Notes under the pieces: generated by a model
What the model was told of the DNA's origin: nothing
Seen by the model: only the letters and a program-made list of their open reading frames with translations
Databases searched by the model: none
Translations under genes and position numbers: made by a program
NCBI GenBank assembly: GCA_900550365.1
Contig: URRR01000013.1
Coordinates: 4,606-68,605 of the forward strand
Length of the DNA: 64,000 nt
Source: an uncultured Prevotella sp.
Lineage (GTDB): Bacteria; Bacteroidota; Bacteroidia; Bacteroidales; Bacteroidaceae
Reading direction: 5' to 3'
In this document: piece by piece, positions 17,704 to 27,185 of the stretch
How the letters are laid out: the number at the start of each line of letters is the position of its first letter
Numbering within the stretch: the first letter of the stretch is position 1

Positions 17704-19431
17704 ATGAAAACAAATATATTATTGACAGCACTTGCAGCCGCAGGCCTTTGCCTTACATCATGTGAGAGCATGGATCTTGTGCCGAAGTCACAAGGAAATA
17801 CCGAGTCTTGGTATACTAACGAGACAGAGCTTAACCTGGCGGCCAATGAGTTTTACATACTTGGTTACTGGCAGGAACCGCTTAATTCCACCGAGCAGTG
17901 GAGTGATAACACCACTTACCGCCAGCAGAACCGCAACCCGAACAGTAACGGAACAGTGCTTGACGGAACACTCAACGGCCAGCAGTATGAGGTCTATGCC
18001 CTGTGGCAGCAGAGCTATAAGCTCATAGCCCGTGCTAACACAATGCTTGAGAACATACATAAGGCCGAAGGCAATGTCGACCAAAGCGTGATTGACCGCT
18101 ATGCAGGCGAGGCTTATTTCTGCCGCGCCTGCAAGTATGCCGACCTTACGTTCTTCTACGGAGATGTGCCTTATCTTGACAAGACAGAGACAATTACAGA
18201 GGCTGAGCAGCAAGGACGCCGCGCAAAAGACGAGGTAAAGCAGCTTACGTATGAGGATTTTGACAAAGCGGCAGAGGCTCTGCCTGTTGACTACGGCAAT
18301 TCCGAGGTTCATGCTACAAAGGGTGCAGCCTTAGCGATGAAGGCGCGTTATGCTTTATACATGCACGATTATGACATTGCGGAAGAAGCCGCACGCAAAT
18401 GTATAGAACTTGGAATCTATGAACTTTATCCGGATTATGCCACATTGTTCAAACAGCAGACAAAGAACGTGCCCGAGAAAGTATTTGTAATACCGCGCTC
18501 AGCCGCCAATGATGTGATACTTGACTCATGGATAGTAAACAACGGTCTGCCGCGTAACGCCGGTGGATATGGCTCTTACAATCCGTCGTGGGACTTACTG
18601 GCCGCTTATCTCTGCACTGACGGTCTGCCTATAGACGAGTCGCCGCTCTTCGACCCTCACAATCCGTTCAAGAATCGAGATCCGCGTTGTACGATGAGCA
18701 TTGTTGAATTCGGAACCGAGCACTGTGGATTCGATTATGACCCGAGTCCAACTGCGAAGCAAGTGATGAACTACACAACGGGAAAGATGCAGACCAACAA
18801 CGACTCTCGTATAAACGCCCAGTATGCTTCGTATAACGGACTGCTATGGAAGAAAGGTATAGACATAAGCTGGACTGAGAACGGAAGAGAAGTTGAGCAA
18901 GACTATATCGTAATAAGATATGCTGATGTATTGCTCATTTACGCTGAGGCTTTGATTGAACAAAATAAGGACCTTGATGTCGCTGCTGACTATATCAATC
19001 AGGTTCGTGCCCGTGCATACGGTGTTGACAAGAGCGAGACCAGTGCCTATCCGGCAGTGGTAGCTGTAGACCAGACCCAGATGCGCAAGGCCCTGCGCAT
19101 AGAGCGACGTATGGAGTTTGCCATGGAGAATCAGCGCCTGCAGGACCTTATGCGCTGGAATCTGGCTGAGAAAGCTCTTAACGGTTATAATTACATAATG
19201 CTTATGGACCCTGAGCAGGAACTTTCTGACGTGGTAGATACCGGCAACTGGTTCTGGGGTATGACTCCTCAGATAGACGAAGACGGTCTTGCAGACTTCT
19301 CTGCATTGTTCAATGCAGGTCTCTGTACCACTGGTGCCAAGCGTGTGTTCCCGTCACGCCAGATGTTGTGGCCGATACCGACACACGACATGGAACTGTG
19401 TCCGAACCTTGAAAATAATCCAGGTTATTAA
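17704..19431 (+). CDS. SusD/RagB-type glycan-binding lipoprotein, 575 aa
   Basis: A lipoprotein signal with Cys20 (AGLCLTSCES) is followed by the all-helical SusD fold. Typical parts are WQQSYKLIARANTMLENI, YAGEAYFCRACKYADLTFFYGDVPYLD, AALAMKARYALYMHDYDIA, IVIRYADVLLIYAEALIE and LRIERRMEFAMENQRLQDLMRWN. It starts 13 bases after susC and should act as the lid of the transporter. An insertion-like region near residue 250-340 is where family members usually differ by substrate. Confidence 0.95.
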   Translation: MKTNILLTALAAAGLCLTSCESMDLVPKSQGNTESWYTNETELNLAANEFYILGYWQEPLNSTEQWSDNTTYRQQNRNPNSNGTVLDGTLNGQQYEVYALWQQSYKLIARANTMLENIHKAEGNVDQSVIDRYAGEAYFCRACKYADLTFFYGDVPYLDKTETITEAEQQGRRAKDEVKQLTYEDFDKAAEALPVDYGNSEVHATKGAALAMKARYALYMHDYDIAEEAARKCIELGIYELYPDYATLFKQQTKNVPEKVFVIPRSAANDVILDSWIVNNGLPRNAGGYGSYNPSWDLLAAYLCTDGLPIDESPLFDPHNPFKNRDPRCTMSIVEFGTEHCGFDYDPSPTAKQVMNYTTGKMQTNNDSRINAQYASYNGLLWKKGIDISWTENGREVEQDYIVIRYADVLLIYAEALIEQNKDLDVAADYINQVRARAYGVDKSETSAYPAVVAVDQTQMRKALRIERRMEFAMENQRLQDLMRWNLAEKALNGYNYIMLMDPEQELSDVVDTGNWFWGMTPQIDEDGLADFSALFNAGLCTTGAKRVFPSRQMLWPIPTHDMELCPNLENNPGY

Positions 19432-19450
19432 AATCTAAAAAAACAAGACA

Positions 19451-21073
19451 ATGAAGAACATGATATTAAATAACGGCTTCAAGGCCGTGTCGTTAGGATT
19501 GCTCGCCCTTGTGGCGGCATCCTGCGATGACGACATTGATAACTTTTTCTCGATAAATCAATCGGAGATACAGATTACCGAGTCGGGAGAATATATCAAG
19601 CTTGACGAGAACGCGCCTGACGAGACTGCTCTTACCATTGACTGGTCAACCGCTCACGACTATGGCAACGACTACATAACGACTTATCAGTATGAAATGC
19701 GCGTGTCAGGAAGCGCCGCTGACCCGATAAGTGAGTATGAGGATGACGGTAACTTTACCCGTTCGTTTACCAATGCGGAGTTGCAAGACCTGCTCGTTAA
19801 TCACTTCGGTGTTGCCACAAGTACGGTCGCTAACGTGACATTCACAGTCACAGCCTCGTTTGAAGGACCTACGATTAAGGTGCCCGACATTGCCACGCGC
19901 ACTATAAGCATCAAGACATACGGCCCGAAGCAGTTCCGTGCCGACAAACTTTACATGGCCGGAACGGCTGTAGGCGATGAGCGCATTGAGCTCACCAGGT
20001 CACAGACCGATACTCTTGTCTACAATTATACGGGCCGCCTTGAGGCCGGAAGCATAAACTTCCCCGTAACAAACTTTGACGAGAACAATGCCATTGGCCC
20101 TGCCGAGCCTGACACTCCGGTAGATGACACAGACGAGATGCCCGCAGTGGTAACCGATGAGAGTGAGGCCAACTTCTGGATTTTGCCGGAGGCTAACACT
20201 TACCGCATCACTGTCAATCTTCGCACTCATACCGTAAGAATCGTGATTGCCGGGGCTGTTGTTGACGTTGACAACATGTTTATGGCCGGAACTGCTGTCG
20301 GCGACGAGCAGATAGAAATCCAGCAGACGCTTGAGAATGAGAATCTGTATGCTTGGCGTGGAGAGCTCAAGGCCGGTTCACTCTATATTCCTCTGACGTT
20401 TGAAGGCTCACAGGAAATGGCTATTGTGCCTGCTTCTGCCGATGACACTGACATCCACGACGGCAACCAGCAGACGTTCACACAGGTAGCAGCATCTACG
20501 GCTGCAGCCGGCCGCTACTGGGAGATTCCTGCCGACGGCACTTACCGAATAGTAATTGACAAGGAAGAGAACACCATTACAATATACTCTGCCGCTACCG
20601 ACCTTAAGAACAAGACGGTAACATTCAAGAGAACCGCAGGTGAGGCAAACGACAATTATACATGCGAGATTGAGAAGCTCTGGATATTCGGCAGTGATCA
20701 TTATTACAATGGCAGTCAGCCGATGGCGGATCTTGTACTTACGCAAAGTCTTGCTAACCCGAGACTGTTCATATATAAGGGCAGCGATCTGCAGGCTGAC
20801 AAGGTTAAGTTCCTTGTTTCGGATAACTGGAACAATGAGTATGCGTTCGGTTCAGGTTCAGTACAGAATGTAAATCTGCCTGTCACGTTAGGAGCAAAGA
20901 TTTCGCCTATTTACGGCGGACAGGGCAACAACAGATATGCTCTCTTCGAGATGCCGGCCGGCACGAACTACATCGAGGTTTACATCGGTTCAGAACAGTA
21001 TGACGAGACCGGCAACGCTCTTAGCCAGTGCTGGGGCTTCGAAGACTCATACGTGATTTTCGACCAAAAGTAA
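19451..21073 (+). CDS. SusE/SusF-like surface glycan-binding lipoprotein, 540 aa
   Basis: A lipobox Cys at residue 25 (LVAASCDDDIDN, acidic +2 to +4 residues consistent with surface export) is followed by a SusE-type N-terminal domain of about 130 residues. Two clear repeats come next, each opening with the same pattern (KLYMAGTAVGDERIELTR and MFMAGTAVGDEQIEIQQ) and ending in a strand rich in T and V. A third domain (KLWIFGSDHYYNGSQPM) closes the protein. These are typical carbohydrate-binding modules of SusE/SusF proteins. The gene follows susD by 19 bases. It should hold the glycan at the surface. Confidence 0.85.
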   Translation: MKNMILNNGFKAVSLGLLALVAASCDDDIDNFFSINQSEIQITESGEYIKLDENAPDETALTIDWSTAHDYGNDYITTYQYEMRVSGSAADPISEYEDDGNFTRSFTNAELQDLLVNHFGVATSTVANVTFTVTASFEGPTIKVPDIATRTISIKTYGPKQFRADKLYMAGTAVGDERIELTRSQTDTLVYNYTGRLEAGSINFPVTNFDENNAIGPAEPDTPVDDTDEMPAVVTDESEANFWILPEANTYRITVNLRTHTVRIVIAGAVVDVDNMFMAGTAVGDEQIEIQQTLENENLYAWRGELKAGSLYIPLTFEGSQEMAIVPASADDTDIHDGNQQTFTQVAASTAAAGRYWEIPADGTYRIVIDKEENTITIYSAATDLKNKTVTFKRTAGEANDNYTCEIEKLWIFGSDHYYNGSQPMADLVLTQSLANPRLFIYKGSDLQADKVKFLVSDNWNNEYAFGSGSVQNVNLPVTLGAKISPIYGGQGNNRYALFEMPAGTNYIEVYIGSEQYDETGNALSQCWGFEDSYVIFDQK

Positions 21074-21096
21074 TAAATCATTAAAACAACATTGAA

Positions 21097-22845
21097 ATGA
21101 AAGATATAAGAAAATACGGCTTAAGGCTTCTTTCGGGCATTATGCTGACATCTGCTCTTGTCGTCGGAACTTCATGTTCCGATGACGATGTGGCTCCCGT
21201 AAGCTCAAACAACTGGGAGATATCGGGCAACGAGATAGTGAACATCAAGCCCGAACGCTACAAGCTGTTGAGGCTTTATGAATACGACGAGAACGGAGAT
21301 ACAGTGTACGTTAAGTACAACGAAGACAGGCCGCAGGGCGGGGAGCTTGTACTCGACAAGGACGGCAACCCCATACCCCAGACAAAGCTGATTAACCCCA
21401 TGCAGGGCTGGGTTGTCTACGGCGGACTTGGTGACGGTCTTATTGAAAACTTAGAGGAAGAGTATTCTAATTTCGAGACATCTGAGGGCATTGACAACGT
21501 CTTCCTTTATGGCGGCACGATGTATGTGCGCGGCGCATGGAGCGACTTTGAGCCCGGCGAAGGCAAGTACATCTGGGACGAGAGCATCTGGAACGAGCAG
21601 CACGACACCATTACCGCAAAGCGTTACCGCATGATGCGTGACATCGCGAAGAAGTACGGCATGAAGCTGGCGTTCACTTTCGTGGTTGACAGCCGTGACA
21701 AGCATTACAACTTCACGCCTGAGTATGTGCGTGCGGCGGGCTGCAAGACCTACGACGTTACCACCGGCTCTTGGACCGGATGGTCACCTTATCCTGACGA
21801 CCCGGTGTTCCAGGAGAAGTACGAGAAGTTCCTTACGGCCTTTGCCCAGAAGTTCAACGACCCCAAGATTACGCAGTTTGTCAGCGGTTTCGGTCTCGGC
21901 AAATGGGGCGAGACCCACTCTCTTATCTATTCAACAGGCGACGCTACGCCGCGCCAGGCCGTTACCGACTGGATTTCCAGCCTTATGGCTCGCCTCTTTA
22001 CCCGTGTGCCGATCGTGATAAACTATCACCGTTGCATTATGTCTACAAGTGAGACGGCTGACGATAACTCAGAGGCGCTCAATGCCAGCGAGCAGCTTAT
22101 CGACGAATGCGTGAACAAGGGCTTCAGTCTCCGTCATGACGCGTTCGGCATGAAGCAATATTATAAGGACTGGGAACGCAGCATCGCCACGAAGTACCGC
22201 TACATACGTCCTATCATAATGGAAGGTGGATGGGTTGAGGCATCTCACGGCAGCTCGATAACCGGTGACGGATATGCCAACTTTGCGGAGGTACGTCAGG
22301 GTGAGTATGCTGAGGGCAAAGGCGCTAATGTCAACATGATGGACTTGCGTTATTCGTCTGATGTAAATTCAGGTGAGACCCACTCATGGTTCAACTCGGC
22401 TTTCAGCCTTGTGAAAGATTTCATTGCCGAAGGCGGTTACCGCCTCTATCCTGACAAGATATCAGCGCCACGGACGGCATCGGCAAACGGCAATGTCAGC
22501 TTTGTTCACCGTTGGTCAAACCTTGGTTGGGGCTATTGTCCTACCAACATACCGCAGTGGAACCAGAAGTATAAGGTATGTTTCGCCCTGCTTGACAAGA
22601 ATACGGGCGAGCCGCTCTACCGCTTTGTTGACCCCGTACCTGAGATTAGTGACTGGGTAAAAGGCTCACCTAAGACTTACACAACCACGTTCAGTCTTGA
22701 CAACGTTGCGCCGGGAGAATATACATGGGGCGTCGGCATTGTCGACACTACTGACAACAACGAGATAGGCATACTGATTTCGGCACGCGACGAGTATCAG
22801 ACTAAAGACGGTTGGGTTAAGATTTGCGATGTTACGGTAAATTAG
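21097..22845 (+). CDS. DUF4832-type putative glycoside hydrolase, lipoprotein, 582 aa
   Basis: A lipoprotein paralogue of the enzyme at 12714. The lipobox is VVGTSCSDDD, and the acidic residues after Cys suggest surface exposure. Shared landmarks are NPMQGWVVYGG, RGAWSDFEPGEGKYIW, AFTFVVDSRD, WSPYPDDPVFQEKYEKF, FGLGKWGE, VINYHR, GFSLRHDAFGM and RPIIMEGGW, so both proposed catalytic Glu residues are kept. The C-terminal beta-sandwich carries WSNLGWGYCPTNIPQWNQKYK. It has about 45 extra residues near the N-terminus. As last gene of the susCDE operon it may be the surface endo-acting enzyme, with the soluble paralogue acting in the periplasm; this is inference. Confidence 0.75.
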   Translation: MKDIRKYGLRLLSGIMLTSALVVGTSCSDDDVAPVSSNNWEISGNEIVNIKPERYKLLRLYEYDENGDTVYVKYNEDRPQGGELVLDKDGNPIPQTKLINPMQGWVVYGGLGDGLIENLEEEYSNFETSEGIDNVFLYGGTMYVRGAWSDFEPGEGKYIWDESIWNEQHDTITAKRYRMMRDIAKKYGMKLAFTFVVDSRDKHYNFTPEYVRAAGCKTYDVTTGSWTGWSPYPDDPVFQEKYEKFLTAFAQKFNDPKITQFVSGFGLGKWGETHSLIYSTGDATPRQAVTDWISSLMARLFTRVPIVINYHRCIMSTSETADDNSEALNASEQLIDECVNKGFSLRHDAFGMKQYYKDWERSIATKYRYIRPIIMEGGWVEASHGSSITGDGYANFAEVRQGEYAEGKGANVNMMDLRYSSDVNSGETHSWFNSAFSLVKDFIAEGGYRLYPDKISAPRTASANGNVSFVHRWSNLGWGYCPTNIPQWNQKYKVCFALLDKNTGEPLYRFVDPVPEISDWVKGSPKTYTTTFSLDNVAPGEYTWGVGIVDTTDNNEIGILISARDEYQTKDGWVKICDVTVN

Positions 22846-22873
22846 TTTGGATAAGTGTTTTCATGTAGTTAGA

Positions 22874-22910
22874 GGATGTTACGACGCCGACGTCGTAACA
22901 TCCTTATTTT
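22874..22910 (+). terminator. Terminator at the end of the susCDE operon
   Basis: A perfect 12-bp stem GGATGTTACGAC/GTCGTAACATCC with a 6-base loop is followed by TTATTTT. It lies 28 bases after the lipoprotein stop codon. Confidence 0.8.
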
Positions 22911-22919
22911 CAGAGCTTT

Positions 22920-23004
22920 GCAAAAGGCCGTCTTTTACTTTGTGAAAGACGGCCTTTTGCGTCGCGTTTTGTGGCCTTTTGCATTGTGAAAGGCCGCCTC
23001 TTGG
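22920..23004. repeat. Dispersed hairpin repeat, locus C
   Basis: Four units of the AAAAGGCCGTCTTTT family, the last ones degenerate (GTGGCCTTTTGC, AAAGGCCGCCTCTTGG). They lie between the susCDE terminator and the next operon. The remaining 230 bases up to the FAD oxidoreductase start show a possible -7 sequence (TACATTTTG near 23180) and no gene. Confidence 0.8.
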
Positions 23005-23238
23005 AATTCATCCGCAGTTCAGGTGTATAAAGTTAAGACATAAATGTGGCCGTAAACACCCTCCTGGTGGAGGATGTTTTCTTCACTGATAATAACGATT
23101 TGTCATACATCGGAACTGCGGAATGTCCGCCCTTGCAAACCTACTGTTTGCAGGCGTGATTATTTTCGGCCGTTAAGCCTATACATTTTGTTCCTTGATG
23201 CGTCATTATTAATGAAAACCATATCGAAAAACTTTACA

Positions 23239-25119
23239 ATGAAACGATTACTGACAACCTTAATTATCCTGTTGTCGCTGCACTCCGCTTTCGCAGCCGA
23301 CGTGCTTGTTGAGGCTGAGTCGTTCAGCGACAAGGGCGGATGGGCCGTCGACCAGCAGTTCATGGACCTTATGGGCTCTCCTTATCTCATAGCCCACGGC
23401 ATGGGTAAACCCGTCGGCGATGCTGTTACCACTGTCACAGTACCCGAGGACGGGCGTTACCGTGTATGGGTACGCACGTACAACTGGACATCACCCTGGC
23501 ACGACGGGCGTGGCCCCGGAGGCTTCCGCGTCAGCGTGGGGAGCAGTTTTAAAACCGCAGAACTTGGTTGCACCGGTGACCGTTGGCAGTGGCAGGACGG
23601 CGGAACGGTAAGGCTCAGGAAGGGCACTCAGCGCATAGCCCTGCACGACCTCACCGGATTTGACGGCCGGTGTGACGCCATACTGCTCACCACAGAGCTT
23701 GACAAGTCGCCCGAGGAGCGCTTCGGCGTCGGCACGGAGTGGCGTTTCAGGCTGCTTGGATGTGCTGAGCCTTCGGTCCGGCAGTTTGACTTTGTCGTCA
23801 TCGGAGGCGGCATCGCCGGCATGTGCGCGGCCGCCACGGCTGCCCGTCTGGGCTGCCGCGTGGCTCTGGTGAACGACCGCCCCGTGCTGGGCGGCAACAA
23901 CTCGTCAGAGGTGCGTGTGCATCTGGGCGGCATAATAGAGACTGGCATGTATCCCGCCCTTGGCCGCATGATACGCGAGTTCGGCCATAGTCGCGGCGGT
24001 AATGCCCAGCCCGGCTGTTATTATGAAGACGAGAAGAAAGACTCTTTTATCCGCGCCGAACGCGACGTGACGCTTTTTGCCGGTTGGCATGCCACCGGCG
24101 TTGCCATGGACGGCGACCGTATAGCGGCGGTAACGATACAGAATGTTGAGACGGCAGAGCGCGTAAGGCTCGCAGCTCCGCTGTTCAGCGACTGCACCGG
24201 CGACGGTTCTGTTGGCGCATGGGCCGGTGCCGACTATCTCATGGGGCGCGAGGCGCGCAGCGATTACGGCGAAAGCATGGCTCCTCTGGAGGCCGACTCT
24301 ACGGTGATGGGTGCCTCAATACAGTGGTACAGCGACACGGTGAAGGGCAAGAGCCGCTTCCCCGAGTTCTCATACGGCCTTGAGTTCAACGAGAGCAACG
24401 CCGAGCGCGTCACCAAGGGAGAATGGACGTGGGAGACGGGCATGAACCGTAACCAGATAACCGAGGCCGAGCGCATACGTGACTACGGCCTGCTGGTGGT
24501 GTATTCAAACTGGAGTTTCCTGAAGAACCATGCCCGCTGCCGCGCCGACTATGCCAACCGCAGCCTCGCATGGGTGGGCTATGTGCTGGGCAAGCGCGAG
24601 TCGCGCCGCCTGCTTGGCGACTATGTTCTCTCGCAGGATGATATCGACAAGGATGTAAGCCATGAGGACGCGTCGTTCACTACGACGTGGGCCATCGACC
24701 TTCACTTTGCCGATTCGGTCAACTCGGCACGCTTCCCGGGTGGCGAGTTCAAGACGCGTACTGTGCATCATTGGATACATCCCTATGCCGTGCCTTACCG
24801 TTGCCTTTATTCGCGCAACGTTAATAACCTCTTTATGGCCGGCCGCGACATCAGCTGCACGCACGTCGCACTGGGCACCGTGCGTGTAATGCGCACCACG
24901 GGCATGATGGGTGAGGTGGTAGGTATGGCCGCCGCGCTCTGCAAGAAGTATCAGACCACCCCGCGCGGCGTCTACCGTCTGCATCTTGACGAGCTCCGCT
25001 CGCTCATGCGTAAGGGCGCAGGGCGCACCGATGTGCCCGACAATCAGCGTTTCAATGAACCTAACGAGACACTGCCTGTACCAAAGGCATTCATGCAAAA
25101 AACCGAAAACCTGAAATGA
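23239..25119 (+). CDS. FAD-dependent oxidoreductase with N-terminal carbohydrate-binding-like domain, 626 aa
   Basis: I start at the ATG that gives a clean signal peptide (MKRLLTTLIILLSLHSAFAAD); the frame is open for 55 codons upstream. Residues 25-165 form a beta-sandwich of the kind found in carbohydrate-binding modules (VLVEAESFSDKGGWAVD, RYRVWVRTYNW). The FAD-binding part opens with FVVIGGGIAGMCAAATAARLG, RPVLGGNNSSEVRV and later NLFMAGRDISCTHVALGTVRVM, the usual FAD_oxidored (PF12831) layout. Such proteins recur in PULs, sometimes labelled xanthan lyase, without a settled reaction. The stop overlaps the GH36 start as ATGA, so the two are probably co-translated. Confidence 0.85.
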   Translation: MKRLLTTLIILLSLHSAFAADVLVEAESFSDKGGWAVDQQFMDLMGSPYLIAHGMGKPVGDAVTTVTVPEDGRYRVWVRTYNWTSPWHDGRGPGGFRVSVGSSFKTAELGCTGDRWQWQDGGTVRLRKGTQRIALHDLTGFDGRCDAILLTTELDKSPEERFGVGTEWRFRLLGCAEPSVRQFDFVVIGGGIAGMCAAATAARLGCRVALVNDRPVLGGNNSSEVRVHLGGIIETGMYPALGRMIREFGHSRGGNAQPGCYYEDEKKDSFIRAERDVTLFAGWHATGVAMDGDRIAAVTIQNVETAERVRLAAPLFSDCTGDGSVGAWAGADYLMGREARSDYGESMAPLEADSTVMGASIQWYSDTVKGKSRFPEFSYGLEFNESNAERVTKGEWTWETGMNRNQITEAERIRDYGLLVVYSNWSFLKNHARCRADYANRSLAWVGYVLGKRESRRLLGDYVLSQDDIDKDVSHEDASFTTTWAIDLHFADSVNSARFPGGEFKTRTVHHWIHPYAVPYRCLYSRNVNNLFMAGRDISCTHVALGTVRVMRTTGMMGEVVGMAAALCKKYQTTPRGVYRLHLDELRSLMRKGAGRTDVPDNQRFNEPNETLPVPKAFMQKTENLK

Positions 25120-27185
25120 AAAGCATAATTTTTCACATACTTTCTTTATTTGTCATCACTCTGTGTCCGCTGCACTTGCGGGCACAGAGCTATGCCTTGA
25201 TGTCCGGAGACACGCTCCGCATGGGCAACAGCAGCATCGAACGCGTGTTTCTCTGGAACGGAGGCGAGCTGAAGACAGTGGCCGTGGTAGACAAGACAAG
25301 CGGCAAAGTGATGCGAGCCAAAGGCTCACAGCCCGACTTTCTCCTTGTCAAGGGTAAGGCCGAGGACGGCAGGTGGAGCAAGACGGAGGTGCCGTCAGAC
25401 GGCGTGCATCCCCCGTTCTTGCAGGTAACAGTTGAGTACCGCAAGGGCAGTCTGGAGATAATGCGCCGGTATCAGATATACGATGTGCCGGCAATAGCCT
25501 GCCGCACGTGGTTGCGCGGACGGCTCGGCAACGTGGAGCAGACCGGCGAGGTGTCGGCCGCTGACCGCAAGAACATTGAGTTTAAGGAAGACATGGACGC
25601 CGGAGTGAAGATGCCCGTGCTCGACCGTCTTGAGCTTCAGGGCAACCATTGGCGGTGTCGTGCCGTTGAGTTCTTTGACTATACAGACTGGAACGACAAC
25701 CTCGTGGCCACGCGTGACTTCATCCCGTACCGTGACAACGGCTACCGCGGCAATCTGCTCGTGGCCGATGACCTGGTGACCGGCAGCGGATTTTTCTTCC
25801 TGAAGGAGGCACCGTGCTCGTCTACGCAGCTCTCTTATCCCGGCTATGACTTCCGTGCGGAGTACGGAACGTTCAAGGTGACCGGCCTCGGGGTGACCTC
25901 CGCCGATGTCGCCGCCGACCGTTGGACCCAGGTTTACGGCGTTGTGCTCGGCGTGTTCAGCGGCGGCGAGCGTGAGGCTCTTACGGCCTTGCATTCTTAC
26001 CAGCGGCAGGCGCGTCTGGAGAAGGCCACCGGCAGTGACGGCGACGAAATGGTAATGCTCAATACTTGGGGCGACCGCAGCCAGGATTCACGTATCAATG
26101 AGGCGTTCTGTCTGGCCGAACTTGACCGCGCCGCACGTCTCGGCGTAACGGTGTTCCAGCTCGATGACGGCTGGCAGGTAGGCAAAAGTCCCAACTCGAA
26201 GGTGGCCAAGGGCTCGTTTAAGGACATCTGGAGCAACGCAGACTACTGGAAACCCGACCCCGTGAAGTTTCCTGACGGCCTGAAGCCGATAGTTGACAAG
26301 GGCAAGAGTCTCGGCATACGCATCGGCCTGTGGTATAATCCCAGCGTGCAGCACGACTTCGCCGACTGGCGCAAGGACGCCGAGGCGATACTCGGGCTGT
26401 GGCGTGAGTACGGCATAACGATATTCAAGATTGACGGACTTCAGATACCGACGAAGGCCGCCGAGCAAAATCTGCGCAGTCTGTTTGACATGGTTCAGCG
26501 TGAAAGTGGCGGCGAGGTGATATTCAATCTCGACGCTACGGCAGGCCGCAGGGGCGGATACAACATGTTTACGGAGTACGGCAACATCTTCATGGAGAAC
26601 CGATACACCGACTGGGGCAACTATTATCCCTTCCACACGCTGCGCAATCTGTGGATGCTCTCACGCTATGTGCCGGCCCAGAGGCTGCAGGTGGAGTTTC
26701 TGAACAAGTGGCGCAACACCGCGAAATATGCCGACGGCGACATCTTCGCGCCGCATAACTACAGCTTTGACTACCTCTTCGCCACGACCATGGCCGGCCA
26801 GCCGCTGGCCTGGATGGAGGCATCTAACCTGCCGGAGGAGGCCTTTGCCACCGGAGACCTGGTCCGCCGCTACACCGCAATACAGGAAGACCTGCACCGC
26901 GGCACAGTTCTCCCCGTCGGCGACGAGCCTTCCGGACGCTCGTGGACCGGCTTCCAGTCAATCAGCGACAGCCTTAGCGGCTACTTCATCATCTACCGAG
27001 AGAACAACGGTGACGCCTCGGCAATGGTCAGGACATGGCTTGACGGCGGAGCGAAGGTGACACTTACGCCGCTGATGGGCGACGGAGAGGCGGCCACGGT
27101 GACAGCCGACAAGGACGGCCGGGTAAGCTTCACGCTTGCGGAGAAGAACAGTTTTGCAGTTTACAAATACCAAATAACCGAATAA
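25116..27185 (+). CDS. GH36-type alpha-galactosidase-like enzyme, 689 aa
   Basis: A signal peptide (SLFVITLCPLHLRAQ) is followed by an N-terminal beta-supersandwich and a (beta/alpha)8 barrel. Landmarks of clan GH-D are LNTWGDRS (about 315), FQLDDGWQ (Asp350-Asp351), IRIGLWYNP and the nucleophile motif FKIDG with Asp440. The likely acid/base lies near FMENRYTDWG. Known GH36 members hydrolyse alpha-galactosides, and a few act on alpha-N-acetylgalactosamine; the sequence does not tell me which. It is coupled to the preceding gene, and its stop lies directly before the next ATG. Confidence 0.85.
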   Translation: MKSIIFHILSLFVITLCPLHLRAQSYALMSGDTLRMGNSSIERVFLWNGGELKTVAVVDKTSGKVMRAKGSQPDFLLVKGKAEDGRWSKTEVPSDGVHPPFLQVTVEYRKGSLEIMRRYQIYDVPAIACRTWLRGRLGNVEQTGEVSAADRKNIEFKEDMDAGVKMPVLDRLELQGNHWRCRAVEFFDYTDWNDNLVATRDFIPYRDNGYRGNLLVADDLVTGSGFFFLKEAPCSSTQLSYPGYDFRAEYGTFKVTGLGVTSADVAADRWTQVYGVVLGVFSGGEREALTALHSYQRQARLEKATGSDGDEMVMLNTWGDRSQDSRINEAFCLAELDRAARLGVTVFQLDDGWQVGKSPNSKVAKGSFKDIWSNADYWKPDPVKFPDGLKPIVDKGKSLGIRIGLWYNPSVQHDFADWRKDAEAILGLWREYGITIFKIDGLQIPTKAAEQNLRSLFDMVQRESGGEVIFNLDATAGRRGGYNMFTEYGNIFMENRYTDWGNYYPFHTLRNLWMLSRYVPAQRLQVEFLNKWRNTAKYADGDIFAPHNYSFDYLFATTMAGQPLAWMEASNLPEEAFATGDLVRRYTAIQEDLHRGTVLPVGDEPSGRSWTGFQSISDSLSGYFIIYRENNGDASAMVRTWLDGGAKVTLTPLMGDGEAATVTADKDGRVSFTLAEKNSFAVYKYQITE

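Noticed and set aside
23074..23238. N-terminal extension of the FAD oxidoreductase
   Set aside because: The extra 55 residues resemble no leader and would bury the clean signal peptide that starts at 23239.
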